Counted from the first letter of the stretch, positions 9,099 through 21,638 are shown. The stretch: 64,000 bases of DNA from Ectobius pallidus (GCA_964059195.1 CAXKWD010000006.1:3774530-3838529), one strand, 5' to 3'. Translations and numbers: made by a program. The notes: generated by a model from the letters alone, not told the origin.

Positions 9099-12000
9099 TT
9101 ATCCAGGTACAAAGGGTTTCAAGTCTTTAACGTGCCACTTCCCCAACTGTTTACCAGAACGGTTGGTCAGTTCGTAACTATTCTCGCTAAGCTTTTTCTT
9201 TATTATAAAGGGGCCGACGAACTTTGCACTTAAGCCTGCTGCATAAGCTTGTGAGGCATCACTTAATTTAAAGTTTCTTCTTAACACAAGATCTCCTGGA
9301 CAAAATCTCACCTCTCTCCTCCGAAGATTATAATAATGACTTGAATTCTTATAAGCAGTTTCTAAGTTATGTCTGACCATTAGACGTACCGTTTTTAATT
9401 TATCAAATCTTTCTACCCAAAGTTTTGGAATTTCTTTCTGCATTTGTTGATTTTCTACTTTGTCAATCCTACTGATAATTTCAGGTTCTTTCCCATAATT
9501 TAGCATATAAGGAGTGCATCCAGTGGAACTATGCTTAGCCGTATTTATAGCAAAATTAAATTCTCTCAAATACACATCCCAAACTGTTTGATCCTTTTCA
9601 ATGTAACTCGAAATCATGGTTTTCAATACTCTATTAACTCTTTCTACCGGATTTCCTTGTGGTGAATATACAGGTAAATAACAAGGGGTTATATTAAAAG
9701 CTTTAGCTATCCCACGCATTAGTTTACTAGTATATTGCGGCCCATTATCCATCAGCAAATATCCCGGAATTCCCCATTTAAGGATAATCAATTCATAAAA
9801 TGCTTCCGTAACTGCTCTACTGGTTGCTTTCCTTAACGCTTTACATTCTATATATTTGGTAAAGGTGTCCTGAAATACTACAATATACCTGTTTCCTCTC
9901 TTGGAACGTGGGTAAGGTCCCAACAAATCAGTAGCTACAGTCATCCAAGGTTTCTCTTTCTGGTAAAAATGCATCGGTCCTGCTTGAGCCGTTTGTAACA
10001 CTTTCTGTCTTTGACATATTTCACAAGCAGTAACGTACTTAGCAACATCTCTAAACATTCCCGGCCAATAATACTTGTTTGCTATTCTAAAGAAAGTTTT
10101 AGCTATCCCCATATGCCCTGCAGTAGGTGCATCATGACATTCCTGCAATATCTTACTCCGATAATCTTGCGGTATAACTAATTTCCACCTATTCACTGTT
10201 CCCTCCAAAGTTTGTTCTAACTGATCTAATCTTAAATGGTACAACTTCTCATCTACGACCTTCCAATCTGGCCAAAATTTAGGTTTACTTTGTACTTGTG
10301 CTTTCCGCTTAATATACCAAGCATCTTGTATATTTTCCCATTCGACTACTTCAGAGTTATTAGTTAACAAAAGGCAAAATTCTTCCTCTACCGTTTTCTC
10401 TTGAACTTTCCCTTCGTGTATTCTAGATAAAGCATCCGGAACTTTTTGTAATCTACCAGGCCTATGTATTACTTCAAAATCATACTCTTGGAGCAGTAAA
10501 CTCCACCTAGCTAATCGTCCGGTCGGATTCTGTAATGTATTTAACCATTTCAGAGCAAAGTGATCAGTGTATACTTTAAAATGATAACCTTCCAAATAAG
10601 GACGAAACTTTTGAACTGCCCACAATATAGCTAACAATTCTTTCTCGACTATTGCCCACTTTTGCTCGCCTACCGTTAAAGTTCTACTAGCATAAGCTAT
10701 CACTTTTTCCTCTCCTTCCTCTCCTGTCTGAATTAAAGCTGCTCCTAGTCCTGAAAAACTAGCGTCGGTCTGTAGCACTAGGGGTTTAGTATAATCTGGA
10801 CAAGTTAATATACGACTACTAGATAATTTCGATTTTAATTCATCAAAAGATTCCTGACATTCCTTAGTCCAACGCCATTTCTGATTCTTTTTCAGAAGTG
10901 CAGTGAGGGGCTTTACAACTTCAGAAAAAAATGGAATGAATCGTCGGTACCAAGAAGCCAGTCCTAAAAATGCTCGTACCTCCTTGACTTTTGTAGGGGC
11001 TGGATACTCAAGGATACACGAGATTTTATCTGAATCTACAGCAATTCCTAATGGAGTAATGATATGACCCAAATATTTTAATTCACTTCTGCAAAACTTT
11101 GATTTTTCTCTATTAATTTTCAGGTTAGCTTTTCTTAATTTCTCTAAGACTTTTTCTAACAAGGACAAATGTTCTTCAAATGTCTCGCTAATAAGTACTA
11201 TATCATCCAAATAACAAAAGCATTTCTCTCCTATCTCTTCTCTTAATATAGTATCAACTAATCTTTGAAACGAGGCTGGTGCGTTATGGATTCCAAACGG
11301 CATAACTCGAAACTGATACAATCCTCTACCAGGTACGGTAAATGCTGTTTTTTCTTTACTTGCTTCATCTAATGGAACTTGCCAATACCCATTTTTCAAA
11401 TCTATTGTACTGATATACCTAGCATGTCGTAACTTACTCAACACATGTTCAATGTATGGCAAAGGATAACTATCTCTTTTAGTACAATTATTTACTTTTC
11501 TGAAATCTACGCAAAACCTCCATGTTCGATCTGGTTTCTTGACCATAACTACCGGAGAAGACCAAGGTGAATTTGAAGGTTCTATCACTTTTTCCAATAA
11601 CATTTTATCTATTTCCGCGTGTATAACTTTTTCCAAAATGGGTGATACTGGATAATATCTTTGTTTTATAGGTTTTGCATCGCCTGTATCAATAACATGA
11701 GAAATCAAATCTGTAAGTCCAGTACACTGATCAAATTTCTGTAACTGATTTTCCAAAAACATATTCAATCTGTCCCTTTCCTGAGGTGTAGGTAAAGTAA
11801 GAATATTATGTAGTTGATCTTCTTCTTTCAAATCTATAGCCTTAACGAATTGAAAAATTTTTGCTGGTTCATCTTTGAAATACCAAGTCCCATCTTGCAA
11901 ATCTACTACTAACCCAATTTGTTTCAAAACGTCCATGCCCAGAATCATATCTACTGCTAAATTTGGCATAATTTTACATTTTATCTGAAAGATCCTGTCC

Positions 12001-12275
12001 TGCAATTTCATCTCAAAAGTTCTCTCTCCTGTTATAGAACTATAAGTTTTATCTGCTAGTTGCACTACCCTAACTTCAGATTCTTCTACTGATAAGTCTA
12101 ACATTTTACACAAAAAGTCACCTTTCTCTCCCACATAAGTTTTATCTGAACCGGAATCTATTAAAGCAATAAATGTAATATCCTCCAGCAAAATTTCAAC
12201 AAAACATCTGTCTCCATTAACTAAATCTGTAGGATTTATATTTAACATCACACAAGCCTGATTCTTAGTTAATTG
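9099..12275 (-). CDS. pol: Pol polyprotein, copy 2
   Basis: It has the same domain order and all the same catalytic residues as copy 1: protease DSG, RT YLDD, RNase H, HHCC finger, DDE integrase and GPF. The frame is open from the gag UGA to the stop at 9099. It carries Q in the YSPQGNP stretch, like copies 3 and 4, so the R of copy 1 is a private change. It shares G at VPGRG in the RT and R at SSSRILT with copy 1, against V and P in copies 3 and 4. It looks intact. Confidence 0.95.
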   Translation of the reverse strand, partial: QLTKNQACVMLNINPTDLVNGDRCFVEILLEDITFIALIDSGSDKTYVGEKGDFLCKMLDLSVEESEVRVVQLADKTYSSITGERTFEMKLQDRIFQIKCKIMPNLAVDMILGMDVLKQIGLVVDLQDGTWYFKDEPAKIFQFVKAIDLKEEDQLHNILTLPTPQERDRLNMFLENQLQKFDQCTGLTDLISHVIDTGDAKPIKQRYYPVSPILEKVIHAEIDKMLLEKVIEPSNSPWSSPVVMVKKPDRTWRFCVDFRKVNNCTKRDSYPLPYIEHVLSKLRHARYISTIDLKNGYWQVPLDEASKEKTAFTVPGRGLYQFRVMPFGIHNAPASFQRLVDTILREEIGEKCFCYLDDIVLISETFEEHLSLLEKVLEKLRKANLKINREKSKFCRSELKYLGHIITPLGIAVDSDKISCILEYPAPTKVKEVRAFLGLASWYRRFIPFFSEVVKPLTALLKKNQKWRWTKECQESFDELKSKLSSSRILTCPDYTKPLVLQTDASFSGLGAALIQTGEEGEEKVIAYASRTLTVGEQKWAIVEKELLAILWAVQKFRPYLEGYHFKVYTDHFALKWLNTLQNPTGRLARWSLLLQEYDFEVIHRPGRLQKVPDALSRIHEGKVQEKTVEEEFCLLLTNNSEVVEWENIQDAWYIKRKAQVQSKPKFWPDWKVVDEKLYHLRLDQLEQTLEGTVNRWKLVIPQDYRSKILQECHDAPTAGHMGIAKTFFRIANKYYWPGMFRDVAKYVTACEICQRQKVLQTAQAGPMHFYQKEKPWMTVATDLLGPYPRSKRGNRYIVVFQDTFTKYIECKALRKATSRAVTEAFYELIILKWGIPGYLLMDNGPQYTSKLMRGIAKAFNITPCYLPVYSPQGNPVERVNRVLKTMISSYIEKDQTVWDVYLREFNFAINTAKHSSTGCTPYMLNYGKEPEIISRIDKVENQQMQKEIPKLWVERFDKLKTVRLMVRHNLETAYKNSSHYYNLRRREVRFCPGDLVLRRNFKLSDASQAYAAGLSAKFVGPFIIKKKLSENSYELTNRSGKQLGKWHVKDLKPFVPG

Positions 12276-12278
12276 TCA
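12270..12278 (-). promoter_or_regulatory. Gag-Pol stop-codon readthrough signal, copy 2
   Basis: UGA CAA UUA, identical to copy 1, with the frame open on both sides. Confidence 0.75.
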
Positions 12279-13640
12279 TAAAGAATTTGTAGGCCTAACT
12301 TTTCTTTCCTGGGGCATCCTACAATCAATAGACCTATGTCCAAGCTTATTACAATTATAACATTTAATCGTAGTGCGTGGAGTAACTCTACGAGGTGCCT
12401 TACACTCGAACTGCCTATGTCCTATTTTATCACAGTTCCAACATCGCTGGTTATTTGAAAAACGCAAAGTGGTGTTTTTACCATTTTCCCTCGACTCATC
12501 CTGTCTCTCTTTATTTTCTATTACTTTAACCATTCTAGAATCATTTACAGAACTTGAATTTCGTTCCTTATCCCACGTCTTTGCAGAAAAACTAACATTG
12601 GGTTTCTTTTGTAACTCGGACGATGGAAGTTCCTGTTTTCCCTGAATTCCTAACGCTGTATGAAGTGAAGGTATAACAACTTGTCTCTGAGGTTTATAAG
12701 CCGTTTCTTTGATTGTAGCTCTAACCTGCGTTGAAGGAGGAATATATCTCTCAGAATCTAACAATATTTGTTCATACTGTCTACCTACACGTATTAAATC
12801 TGTTATAGTTTGAATCTCTGCGGGTCTAATGTACAATTTTACGTCAGGACGCAAATTTTTGATAACATTCTTCATCATTTGTTGAGGACTCATTGGAGTA
12901 CTCAGCCTCCTCATTAACGTTTGAATAGCATTAACATAATCAAAAATCGATTCTTTAGGACCTTGCGTTCTCTGTCTAATCTCATCCAAAAGCGAGTCTT
13001 CCTCATCAATAGGCAAGTAATATTCTCTAAATTCTTTCAAAAAAGCTTCCCATGTAGGCCAATCTGTTAATCTGTTCCTGTACCAAAGTAAAGCTGACTC
13101 TTGTAAAATTTCGGGTAATACTGACAATAACTCTACGCCCTGTAACTTAGAACTTTGTTTTAAATCTTCCAATCTCTCCAAAAATAGGTAAATGCTATCC
13201 CCAGGTTTGAATTTAATGTTCCATTTACGAACCAGATCCAAAATATTTGGTTTATGCGGCTCTAACTGAATTGTAAACGATGGTATTACTGGTACAACTT
13301 CTTCTGAATCAGCTACCGCCATGGCCTTCCTACGCATTAACTTAACCCATGTATACACTACATCTCCATAGGAATCTTGTGGAACCGTTATATTATGTTC
13401 AACTAAATCTTCTTCCAAAACTTCCTGACTCAGAGCAAAAGCCGTAATTAACACCTGAAATGACTGAGGGTTCTTGCGGGCATAATCTAACAAGCGTTGT
13501 CTTAACTCATCCCTGGTACCTGTGGTCGGTAACTTAACTCTATCACATTCTGCCTCCAGATCCGCCTTTCTCAACTTCCTAATAGCTTGGGTTAACTCAG
13601 CTGCTCTCATTTGTGCATACGGATCAACATAAGTAGCCAT
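12276..13640 (-). CDS. gag: Gag protein, copy 2
   Basis: 454 residues from the ATG at 13640, with the SAP-like N-terminus, the capsid-like centre and two CCHC knuckles (400-413, 427-440). The protein appears identical to copy 1, including S at PPSTQV and L at PSLHTAL. This pairs copies 1 and 2 against copies 3 and 4. Confidence 0.93.
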   Translation of the reverse strand: MATYVDPYAQMRAAELTQAIRKLRKADLEAECDRVKLPTTGTRDELRQRLLDYARKNPQSFQVLITAFALSQEVLEEDLVEHNITVPQDSYGDVVYTWVKLMRRKAMAVADSEEVVPVIPSFTIQLEPHKPNILDLVRKWNIKFKPGDSIYLFLERLEDLKQSSKLQGVELLSVLPEILQESALLWYRNRLTDWPTWEAFLKEFREYYLPIDEEDSLLDEIRQRTQGPKESIFDYVNAIQTLMRRLSTPMSPQQMMKNVIKNLRPDVKLYIRPAEIQTITDLIRVGRQYEQILLDSERYIPPSTQVRATIKETAYKPQRQVVIPSLHTALGIQGKQELPSSELQKKPNVSFSAKTWDKERNSSSVNDSRMVKVIENKERQDESRENGKNTTLRFSNNQRCWNCDKIGHRQFECKAPRRVTPRTTIKCYNCNKLGHRSIDCRMPQERKVRPTNSL

Positions 13641-14089
13641 ATTTATATATTAACAATTCCACTGACTGGAAAAAAAAAGATTAGAACACAATAGTTCAGT
13701 CGTCTGTCTTAGTCATCTATAGAAGTCCTTAATTTGTCAACAGTCATTATTCTTCTCCCAAAAATATGTTATTATTTTTGAAAATAAATTTCAAGTTATA
13801 CTAACCTAACTCCCAAGTTTCTTTCACGTAATAGGCCCTATAATCTCTATAACCTCTATCCCTGCTAACGTCAAAATCGATAACGTTGGGCAACCACTAC
13901 GGCCTCAAATTTCTCCTAAGCCACACGTATAGAATATCAAACTATGCTCCTTTTTTTTTTTTTTTTTTTAATTTAACCAAGGCCTAAATTTCTACTGTTT
14001 CGTTTTAACACTATCGAGCCCCACGTTATGGGATATCAAACTATCCTACTATCAAACTATCACGGCCCCACAATATGGGCGCCAAAATA
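13641..14089 (-). other. 5' leader with primer-binding site, copy 2
   Basis: Same layout as copy 1. The tRNA-Lys-type site is at 14064-14084 and the T-arm-like segment about 48 bases to its left. The T run near 13951 differs in length from copy 1. Confidence 0.72.
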
Positions 14090-16997
14090 TGTGACGAGCT
14101 TTCTTACTGTATATCAAATCTGTGATTATTCTCAATCGTAGTACATAAGTTTACTGAACTCCTACAAAACAAGGTCACTTATACGCCTATGGTGTCGTCA
14201 TGACACGACACGCATAATCCACATTCCAATGTTCAGTACAGTTACCTCCGCTACCGGGTGGTTGCAAATTTCCTACTCCCAGTCTACTTTCTCTTTCTTT
14301 TAACAATTTACCCAGTTTGATAATATTGATGAAAATTTATATTAACGGGCGCCATCATCAATACACTTCCTCTCTTCTTTTTGTTGTATATCAGCCCAGT
14401 CACAAATTAAATTATAGATACACAAGCTATGTACCTACAAGCCTCTCGGCTAGCTTTTTAATTTAACAGTGGAGACGGGAATGGGTTCGGATTTATCTTT
14501 CTTTTATTATTCTGCTCCTCTCTATTTCTTCTTTTTCTCCTTTTTCAGTGCTCACTACCTTAGTATGTAACTTAGCCCAAAAATCAGCGACTCTCAAACC
14601 ATTACAAGGATAAGGGTCAAAAATCTGAACTTCACGTTAATTTACTTTGCATAACAATAACCATAATTTATTTAATATATTTTTTTTCTCTTTTCAACAA
14701 TAACAATCTTATATACAATAAATTACATTTGAACTACATTAACCATTCAACACTTTTATTGGTAGGATAGTATTTAATTATTCAAGGTTATTATACCCAG
14801 TTTAACTGTATAAGTATGTTCTCTGTTCAACAGAACAAATCCCTAATTAATTACTTTAATCTCCTTTCTTTCTTTATTTCCAGGTATCTACTAGAACGTC
14901 TCGTATTATCCTTCTAATTTACTACTAACTTGTGTAGTCGTTTACATTTGCAACTTCAGGATATTTCAATATATATATTATACTTTCTTCCGAATAAATA
15001 AAGGTTTTCAATTCATAATCCAGTCCTTAACTCTACATATTACACTCAATAATCCCACCTATGTCTCCTATAGCAGTCCACTAGTCATCTTAGTCCATGA
15101 AGAATTGTACTTAAAGATAGATAGGAAAGACAGTGTCATGAAGAAAGAAATGGAAGTTTAGGCCTATACCCACAGAGTGACTGTGGCGATAGACCACCGA
15201 TACAGGGGCGGCGTCTAGATCTTGAGTTACAAACAATCTGACTCCTCTCCTGCAACCGGGAAAATATTAATGGGCCGCAAACAAAAATACAATTTTGAAC
15301 AATCGATGTCAGAGGTCCCTGACACTCTCTCCTAGAGGCACGTGGGGCCGTTGTTCGCCTCCAACACCGATGACTTTCACAATTCTCATAAATCTCTTTA
15401 TATTCTACTAGTATAGGCTTCGCCTACTACTAGATTTATATTTATTTTATTTGGGACACTTCCGGCGTTCCCTCACCTCACCCTTGCTTTTTTTTTCTGG
15501 GGTAATCTCTAGTACGTGCTAATGAACTACTTGTCATCAATTCACTACACAAAATTACCAATTCTCCTCTTTCTAATCTAACCAGTTATTATTTATTATC
15601 TTTTAACTCCTCTCTCTTTAAGCAGTTTATACCATTGTTCTAATTTACCTATTTCCTGTTACTCTGGTTTCCATACTTTTCAGGTTACTATTCTACTCCC
15701 TGGGCACCCAATTTCCTTGTTTCTAAATTCCCTAGAATTCTAACTGAAACTAACTCACGCCCCAGATCAGTAACTCTCTCTTTATAACCCTTGAGTAACT
15801 CCTACTTCTATCCTAACATGTAAGTTTTCCAATGGTATGCGCCTAATATACTACTACTCATAGGCCTTCTTCTGCCTCTCACTGTTCACTTTCTTATCTC
15901 TCTTTACCATGATCCATACGGTTCCCACTCTTCGATAAATCTCTTAAAGAAAACAACTCAATCATTACGGGCCAGCATGAAATCTACTCATAGATAATCA
16001 TCTGTCACCCAACAAAAACCAAGAGGGAGAGGCCCTCGCAAGAAATACTAAGTAAGCCCCTATTACCCTTCTTCCTTACTCCCCTCGCGTCCTGTCTTAT
16101 AAAAAAACAAGTTTGAATGAGCATCACCAACTGCCTCGAGCTATGTATTCATTCGTGAGACAATCACCCATAGAAACCCAAGTATAGAGATTTATCTTTA
16201 CTATCCCACGGTCACTCTCTTTACTGCTCTTTTTATATTTAGCTTAGACCAGAAATGGAAACTGATTGAATTACTGTACCTATTCCTCACCCTATACTAA
16301 TCACCTTTGTATCTCTAACCCTACTCCTTATCTTTCCTTACGGCGTCTAGTCGCCACACATCTCTTAGAAACGGCCTTTAAACAACAATGCCTCAAAATT
16401 TTCCACTTCCCAATACAAAAAAAGAAAATGTTTATGTGATTATACTCAACGGGTGGTGACCAACTTATCCTCTGATCCCGTGTTGTTTCCATCTATTTTC
16501 TGGTGTCCACATCTTCCCTTAGTCCAGACTGAGCAGTCGTGACCCACTCTTCTCTCCACAGCTGGTGTTCGCTGAAGCGGTCTCTCGTACCGGCGGACGT
16601 GATGTGCTTTCCCAGCTAACGACTATCTCCATATAGTCGTATCAGTGAAATTCCCATTCAGAATTTCTTTAGATGAAAGTCTGACACACCATCATGCCAG
16701 GACGCCTCTACCGCTGTCGCACATCCCAGTCTCGTCTTCTCCCTTCTGCCTTTTCAACTTCTCTCTCTCGTAGTCAGGCACGTACTCCGTAACCGTCTTT
16801 CAGGTTCAACTCCTCTCTCGTCGATTCACCGTCGACGCATGCGCACTTCTCCTTTTTCTGTAATTCAAATAAATTCAGGGCAGTATCGATAATCATGAAA
16901 GTGTTCAATATCGATTAGTGAGGTCTCCCCAACCCTTCCTTTGTTTAGGAATGGTCTCCTACCGTCTATTATGCACGTCGCTATTTGCGTCGTTACA
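14090..16997 (-). repeat. LTR 3 (complete, 2908 bp), mosaic between left and right copies
   Basis: Same ends as the other LTRs. At several diagnostic sites its left part agrees with LTR 2 (CCTTAGTATG near 14560, GTTATTATAC near 14789, TCTCTCTTTACC near 15900). Further right it agrees with LTRs 4 and 5 (CTCCCCTCG near 16080, GACGCATGCGC near 16836). It joins the 1/2-type and 3/4-type internal regions. Confidence 0.92.
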
Positions 16998-17014
16998 TTC
17001 TTCCCACACTCACC
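16998..17014 (-). other. Polypurine tract, copy 3
   Basis: Same purine run, abutting the LTR start at 16997. Confidence 0.75.
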
Positions 17015-17097
17015 ATAAAAAAAAATGTAACACTGTTCACATTTTTTTTTTGTTTTTTTTTGTTTTGTGTATTCAGTTTACCAGCTTTAAAGAACTT

Positions 17098-20000
17098 TTA
17101 TCCAGGTACAAAGGGTTTCAAGTCTTTAACGTGCCACTTCCCCAACTGTTTACCAGAACGGTTGGTCAGTTCGTAACTATTCTCGCTAAGCTTTTTCTTT
17201 ATTATAAAGGGGCCGACGAACTTTGCACTTAAGCCTGCTGCATAAGCTTGTGAGGCATCACTTAATTTAAAGTTTCTTCTTAACACAAGATCTCCTGGAC
17301 AAAATCTCACCTCTCTCCTCCGAAGATTATAATAATGACTTGAATTCTTATAAGCAGTTTCTAAGTTATGTCTGACCATTAGACGTACCGTTTTTAATTT
17401 ATCAAATCTTTCTACCCAAAGTTTTGGAATTTCTTTCTGCATTTGTTGATTTTCTACTTTGTCAATCCTACTGATAATTTCAGGTTCTTTCCCATAATTT
17501 AGCATATAAGGAGTGCATCCAGTGGAACTATGCTTAGCCGTATTTATAGCAAAATTAAATTCTCTCAAATACACATCCCAAACTGTTTGATCCTTTTCAA
17601 TGTAACTCGAAATCATGGTTTTCAATACTCTATTAACTCTTTCTACCGGATTTCCTTGTGGTGAATATACAGGTAAATAACAAGGGGTTATATTAAAAGC
17701 TTTAGCTATCCCACGCATTAGTTTACTAGTATATTGCGGCCCATTATCCATCAGCAAATATCCCGGAATTCCCCATTTAAGGATAATCAATTCATAAAAT
17801 GCTTCCGTAACTGCTCTACTGGTTGCTTTCCTTAACGCTTTACATTCTATATATTTGGTAAAGGTGTCCTGAAATACTACAATATACCTGTTTCCTCTCT
17901 TGGAACGTGGGTAAGGTCCCAACAAATCAGTAGCTACAGTCATCCAAGGTTTCTCTTTCTGGTAAAAATGCATCGGTCCTGCTTGAGCCGTTTGTAACAC
18001 TTTCTGTCTTTGACATATTTCACAAGCAGTAACGTACTTAGCAACATCTCTAAACATTCCCGGCCAATAATACTTGTTTGCTATTCTAAAGAAAGTTTTA
18101 GCTATCCCCATATGCCCTGCAGTAGGTGCATCATGACATTCCTGCAATATCTTACTCCGATAATCTTGCGGTATAACTAATTTCCACCTATTCACTGTTC
18201 CCTCCAAAGTTTGTTCTAACTGATCTAATCTTAAATGGTACAACTTCTCATCTACGACCTTCCAATCTGGCCAAAATTTAGGTTTACTTTGTACTTGTGC
18301 TTTCCGCTTAATATACCAAGCATCTTGTATATTTTCCCATTCGACTACTTCAGAGTTATTAGTTAACAAAAGGCAAAATTCTTCCTCTACCGTTTTCTCT
18401 TGAACTTTCCCTTCGTGTATTCTAGATAAAGCATCCGGAACTTTTTGTAATCTACCAGGCCTATGTATTACTTCAAAATCATACTCTTGGAGCAGTAAAC
18501 TCCACCTAGCTAATCGTCCGGTCGGATTCTGTAATGTATTTAACCATTTCAGAGCAAAGTGATCAGTGTATACTTTAAAATGATAACCTTCCAAATAAGG
18601 ACGAAACTTTTGAACTGCCCACAATATAGCTAACAATTCTTTCTCGACTATTGCCCACTTTTGCTCGCCTACCGTTAAAGTTCTACTAGCATAAGCTATC
18701 ACTTTTTCCTCTCCTTCCTCTCCTGTCTGAATTAAAGCTGCTCCTAGTCCTGAAAAACTAGCGTCGGTCTGTAGCACTAGGGGTTTAGTATAATCTGGAC
18801 AAGTTAATACAGGACTACTAGGTAATTTCGATTTTAATTCATCAAAAGATTCCTGACATTCCTTAGTCCAACGCCATTTCTGATTCTTTTTCAGAAGTGC
18901 AGTGAGGGGCTTTACAACTTCAGAAAAAAATGGAATGAATCGTCGGTACCAAGAAGCCAGTCCTAAAAATGCTCGTACCTCCTTGACTTTTGTAGGGGCT
19001 GGATACTCAAGGATACACGAGATTTTATCTGAATCTACAGCAATTCCTAATGGAGTAATGATATGACCCAAATATTTTAATTCACTTCTGCAAAACTTTG
19101 ATTTTTCTCTATTAATTTTCAGGTTAGCTTTTCTTAATTTCTCTAAGACTTTTTCTAACAAGGACAAATGTTCTTCAAATGTCTCGCTAATAAGTACTAT
19201 ATCATCCAAATAACAAAAGCATTTCTCTCCTATCTCTTCTCTTAATATAGTATCAACTAATCTTTGAAACGAGGCTGGTGCGTTATGGATTCCAAACGGC
19301 ATAACTCGAAACTGATACAATCCTCTAACAGGTACGGTAAATGCTGTTTTTTCTTTACTTGCTTCATCTAATGGAACTTGCCAATACCCATTTTTCAAAT
19401 CTATTGTACTGATATACCTAGCATGTCGTAACTTACTCAACACATGTTCAATGTATGGCAAAGGATAACTATCTCTTTTAGTACAATTATTTACTTTTCT
19501 GAAATCTACGCAAAACCTCCATGTTCGATCTGGTTTCTTGACCATAACTACCGGAGAAGACCAAGGTGAATTTGAAGGTTCTATCACTTTTTCCAATAAC
19601 ATTTTATCTATTTCCGCGTGTATAACTTTTCCAAAATGGGTGATACTGGATAATATCTTTGTTTTATAGGTTTTGCATCGCCTGTATCAATAACATGAGA
19701 AATCAAATCTGTAAGTCCAGTACACTGATCAAATTTCTGTAACTGATTTTCCAAAAACATATTCAATCTGTCCCTTTCCTGAGGTGTAGGTAAAGTAAGA
19801 ATATTATGTAGTTGATCTTCTTCTTTCAAATCTATAGCCTTAACGAATTGAAAAATTTTTGCTGGTTCATCTTTGAAATACCAAGTCCCATCTTGCAAAT
19901 CTACTACTAACCCAATTTTTTTCAAAACGTCCATGCCCAAAATCATATCTACTGCTAAATTTGGCATAATTTTACATTTTATCTGAAAGATCCTGTCCTG

Positions 20001-20273
20001 CAATTTCATCTCAAAAGTTCTCTCTCCTGTTATAGAACTATAAGTTTTATCTGCTAGTTGCACTACCCTAACTTCAGATTCTTCTACTGATAAGTCTAAC
20101 ATTTTACACAAAAAGTCACCTTTCTCTCCCACATAAGTTTTATCTGAACCGGAATCTATTAAAGCAATAAATGTAATATCCTCCAGCAAAATTTCAACAA
20201 AACATCTGTCTCCATTAACTAAATCTGTAGGATTTATATTTAACATCACACAAGCCTGATTCTTAGTTAATTG
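17098..20273 (-). pseudogene. pol: Pol, copy 3, broken by a 1-bp deletion
   Basis: The protease part (from 20273) and the RT-RNase H-integrase part (to 17098) are in different frames. The cause is one missing T in the run at about 19626-19630 (ACTTTTCC here, ACTTTTTCC in the other copies), between the protease and the RT. The first frame ends at about 19608; the second restarts with an ATG at 19602, about 14 codons before the RT. All catalytic motifs downstream are kept. It shares V at VPVRG with copy 4 and has private changes (PSSPVLT). It would not give a full Gag-Pol. Confidence 0.93.
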
Positions 20274-20276
20274 TCA
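20268..20276 (-). promoter_or_regulatory. Gag-Pol stop-codon readthrough signal, copy 3
   Basis: UGA CAA UUA kept unchanged even in the copy whose pol is broken. Confidence 0.7.
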
Positions 20277-21638
20277 TAAAGAATTTGTAGGCCTAACTTT
20301 TCTTTCCTGGGGCATCCTACAATCAATAGACCTATGTCCAAGCTTATTACAATTATAACATTTAATCGTAGTGCGTGGAGTAACTCTACGAGGTGCCTTA
20401 CACTCGAACTGCCTATGTCCTATTTTATCACAGTTCCAACATCGCTGGTTATTTGAAAAACGCAAAGTGGTGTTTTTACCATTTTCCCTCGACTCATCCT
20501 GTCTCTCTTTATTTTCTATTACTTTAACCATTCTAGAATCATTTACAGAACTTGAATTTCGTTCCTTATCCCACGTCTTTGCAGAAAAACTAACATTGGG
20601 TTTCTTTTGTAACTCGGACGATGGAAGTTCCTGTTTTCCCTGAATTCCTAACGCTGTATGAACTGAAGGTATAACAACTTGTCTCTGAGGTTTATAAGCC
20701 GTTTCTTTGATTGTAGCTCTAACCTGCGTTGGAGGAGGAATATATCTCTCAGAATCTAACAATATTTGTTCATACTGTCTACCTACACGTATTAAATCTG
20801 TTATAGTTTGAATCTCTGCGGGTCTAATGTACAATTTTACGTCAGGACGCAAATTTTTGATAACATTCTTCATCATTTGTTGAGGACTCATTGGAGTACT
20901 CAGCCTCCTCATTAACGTTTGAATAGCATTAACATAATCAAAAATCGATTCTTTAGGACCTTGCGTTCTCTGTCTAATCTCATCCAAAAGCGAGTCTTCC
21001 TCATCAATAGGCAAGTAATATTCTCTAAATTCTTTCAAAAAAGCTTCCCATGTAGGCCAATCTGTTAATCTGTTCCTGTACCAAAGTAAAGCTGACTCTT
21101 GTAAAATTTCGGGTAATACTGACAATAACTCTACGCCCTGTAACTTAGAACTTTGTTTTAAATCTTCCAATCTCTCCAAAAATAGGTAAATGCTATCCCC
21201 AGGTTTGAATTTAATGTTCCATTTACGAACCAGATCCAAAATATTTGGTTTATGCGGCTCTAACTGAATTGTAAACGATGGTATTACTGGTACAACTTCT
21301 TCTGAATCAGCTACCGCCATGGCCTTCCTACGCATTAACTTAACCCATGTATACACTACATCTCCATAGGAATCTTGTGGAACCGTTATATTATGTTCAA
21401 CTAAATCTTCTTCCAAAACTTCCTGACTCAGAGCAAAAGCCGTAATTAACACCTGAAATGACTGAGGGTTCTTGCGGGCATAATCTAACAAGCGTTGTCT
21501 TAACTCATCCCTGGTACCTGTGGTCGGTAACTTAACTCTATCACATTCTGCCTCCAGATCCGCCTTTCTCAACTTCCTAATAGCTTGGGTTAACTCAGCT
21601 GCTCTCATTTGTGCATACGGATCAACATAAGTAGCCAT
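20274..21638 (-). CDS. gag: Gag protein, copy 3
   Basis: An intact 454-residue frame from the ATG at 21638, with the same domains as copy 1. It differs from copies 1 and 2 by P at PPPTQV and V at PSVHTAL, both shared with copy 4. Confidence 0.93.
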   Translation of the reverse strand: MATYVDPYAQMRAAELTQAIRKLRKADLEAECDRVKLPTTGTRDELRQRLLDYARKNPQSFQVLITAFALSQEVLEEDLVEHNITVPQDSYGDVVYTWVKLMRRKAMAVADSEEVVPVIPSFTIQLEPHKPNILDLVRKWNIKFKPGDSIYLFLERLEDLKQSSKLQGVELLSVLPEILQESALLWYRNRLTDWPTWEAFLKEFREYYLPIDEEDSLLDEIRQRTQGPKESIFDYVNAIQTLMRRLSTPMSPQQMMKNVIKNLRPDVKLYIRPAEIQTITDLIRVGRQYEQILLDSERYIPPPTQVRATIKETAYKPQRQVVIPSVHTALGIQGKQELPSSELQKKPNVSFSAKTWDKERNSSSVNDSRMVKVIENKERQDESRENGKNTTLRFSNNQRCWNCDKIGHRQFECKAPRRVTPRTTIKCYNCNKLGHRSIDCRMPQERKVRPTNSL

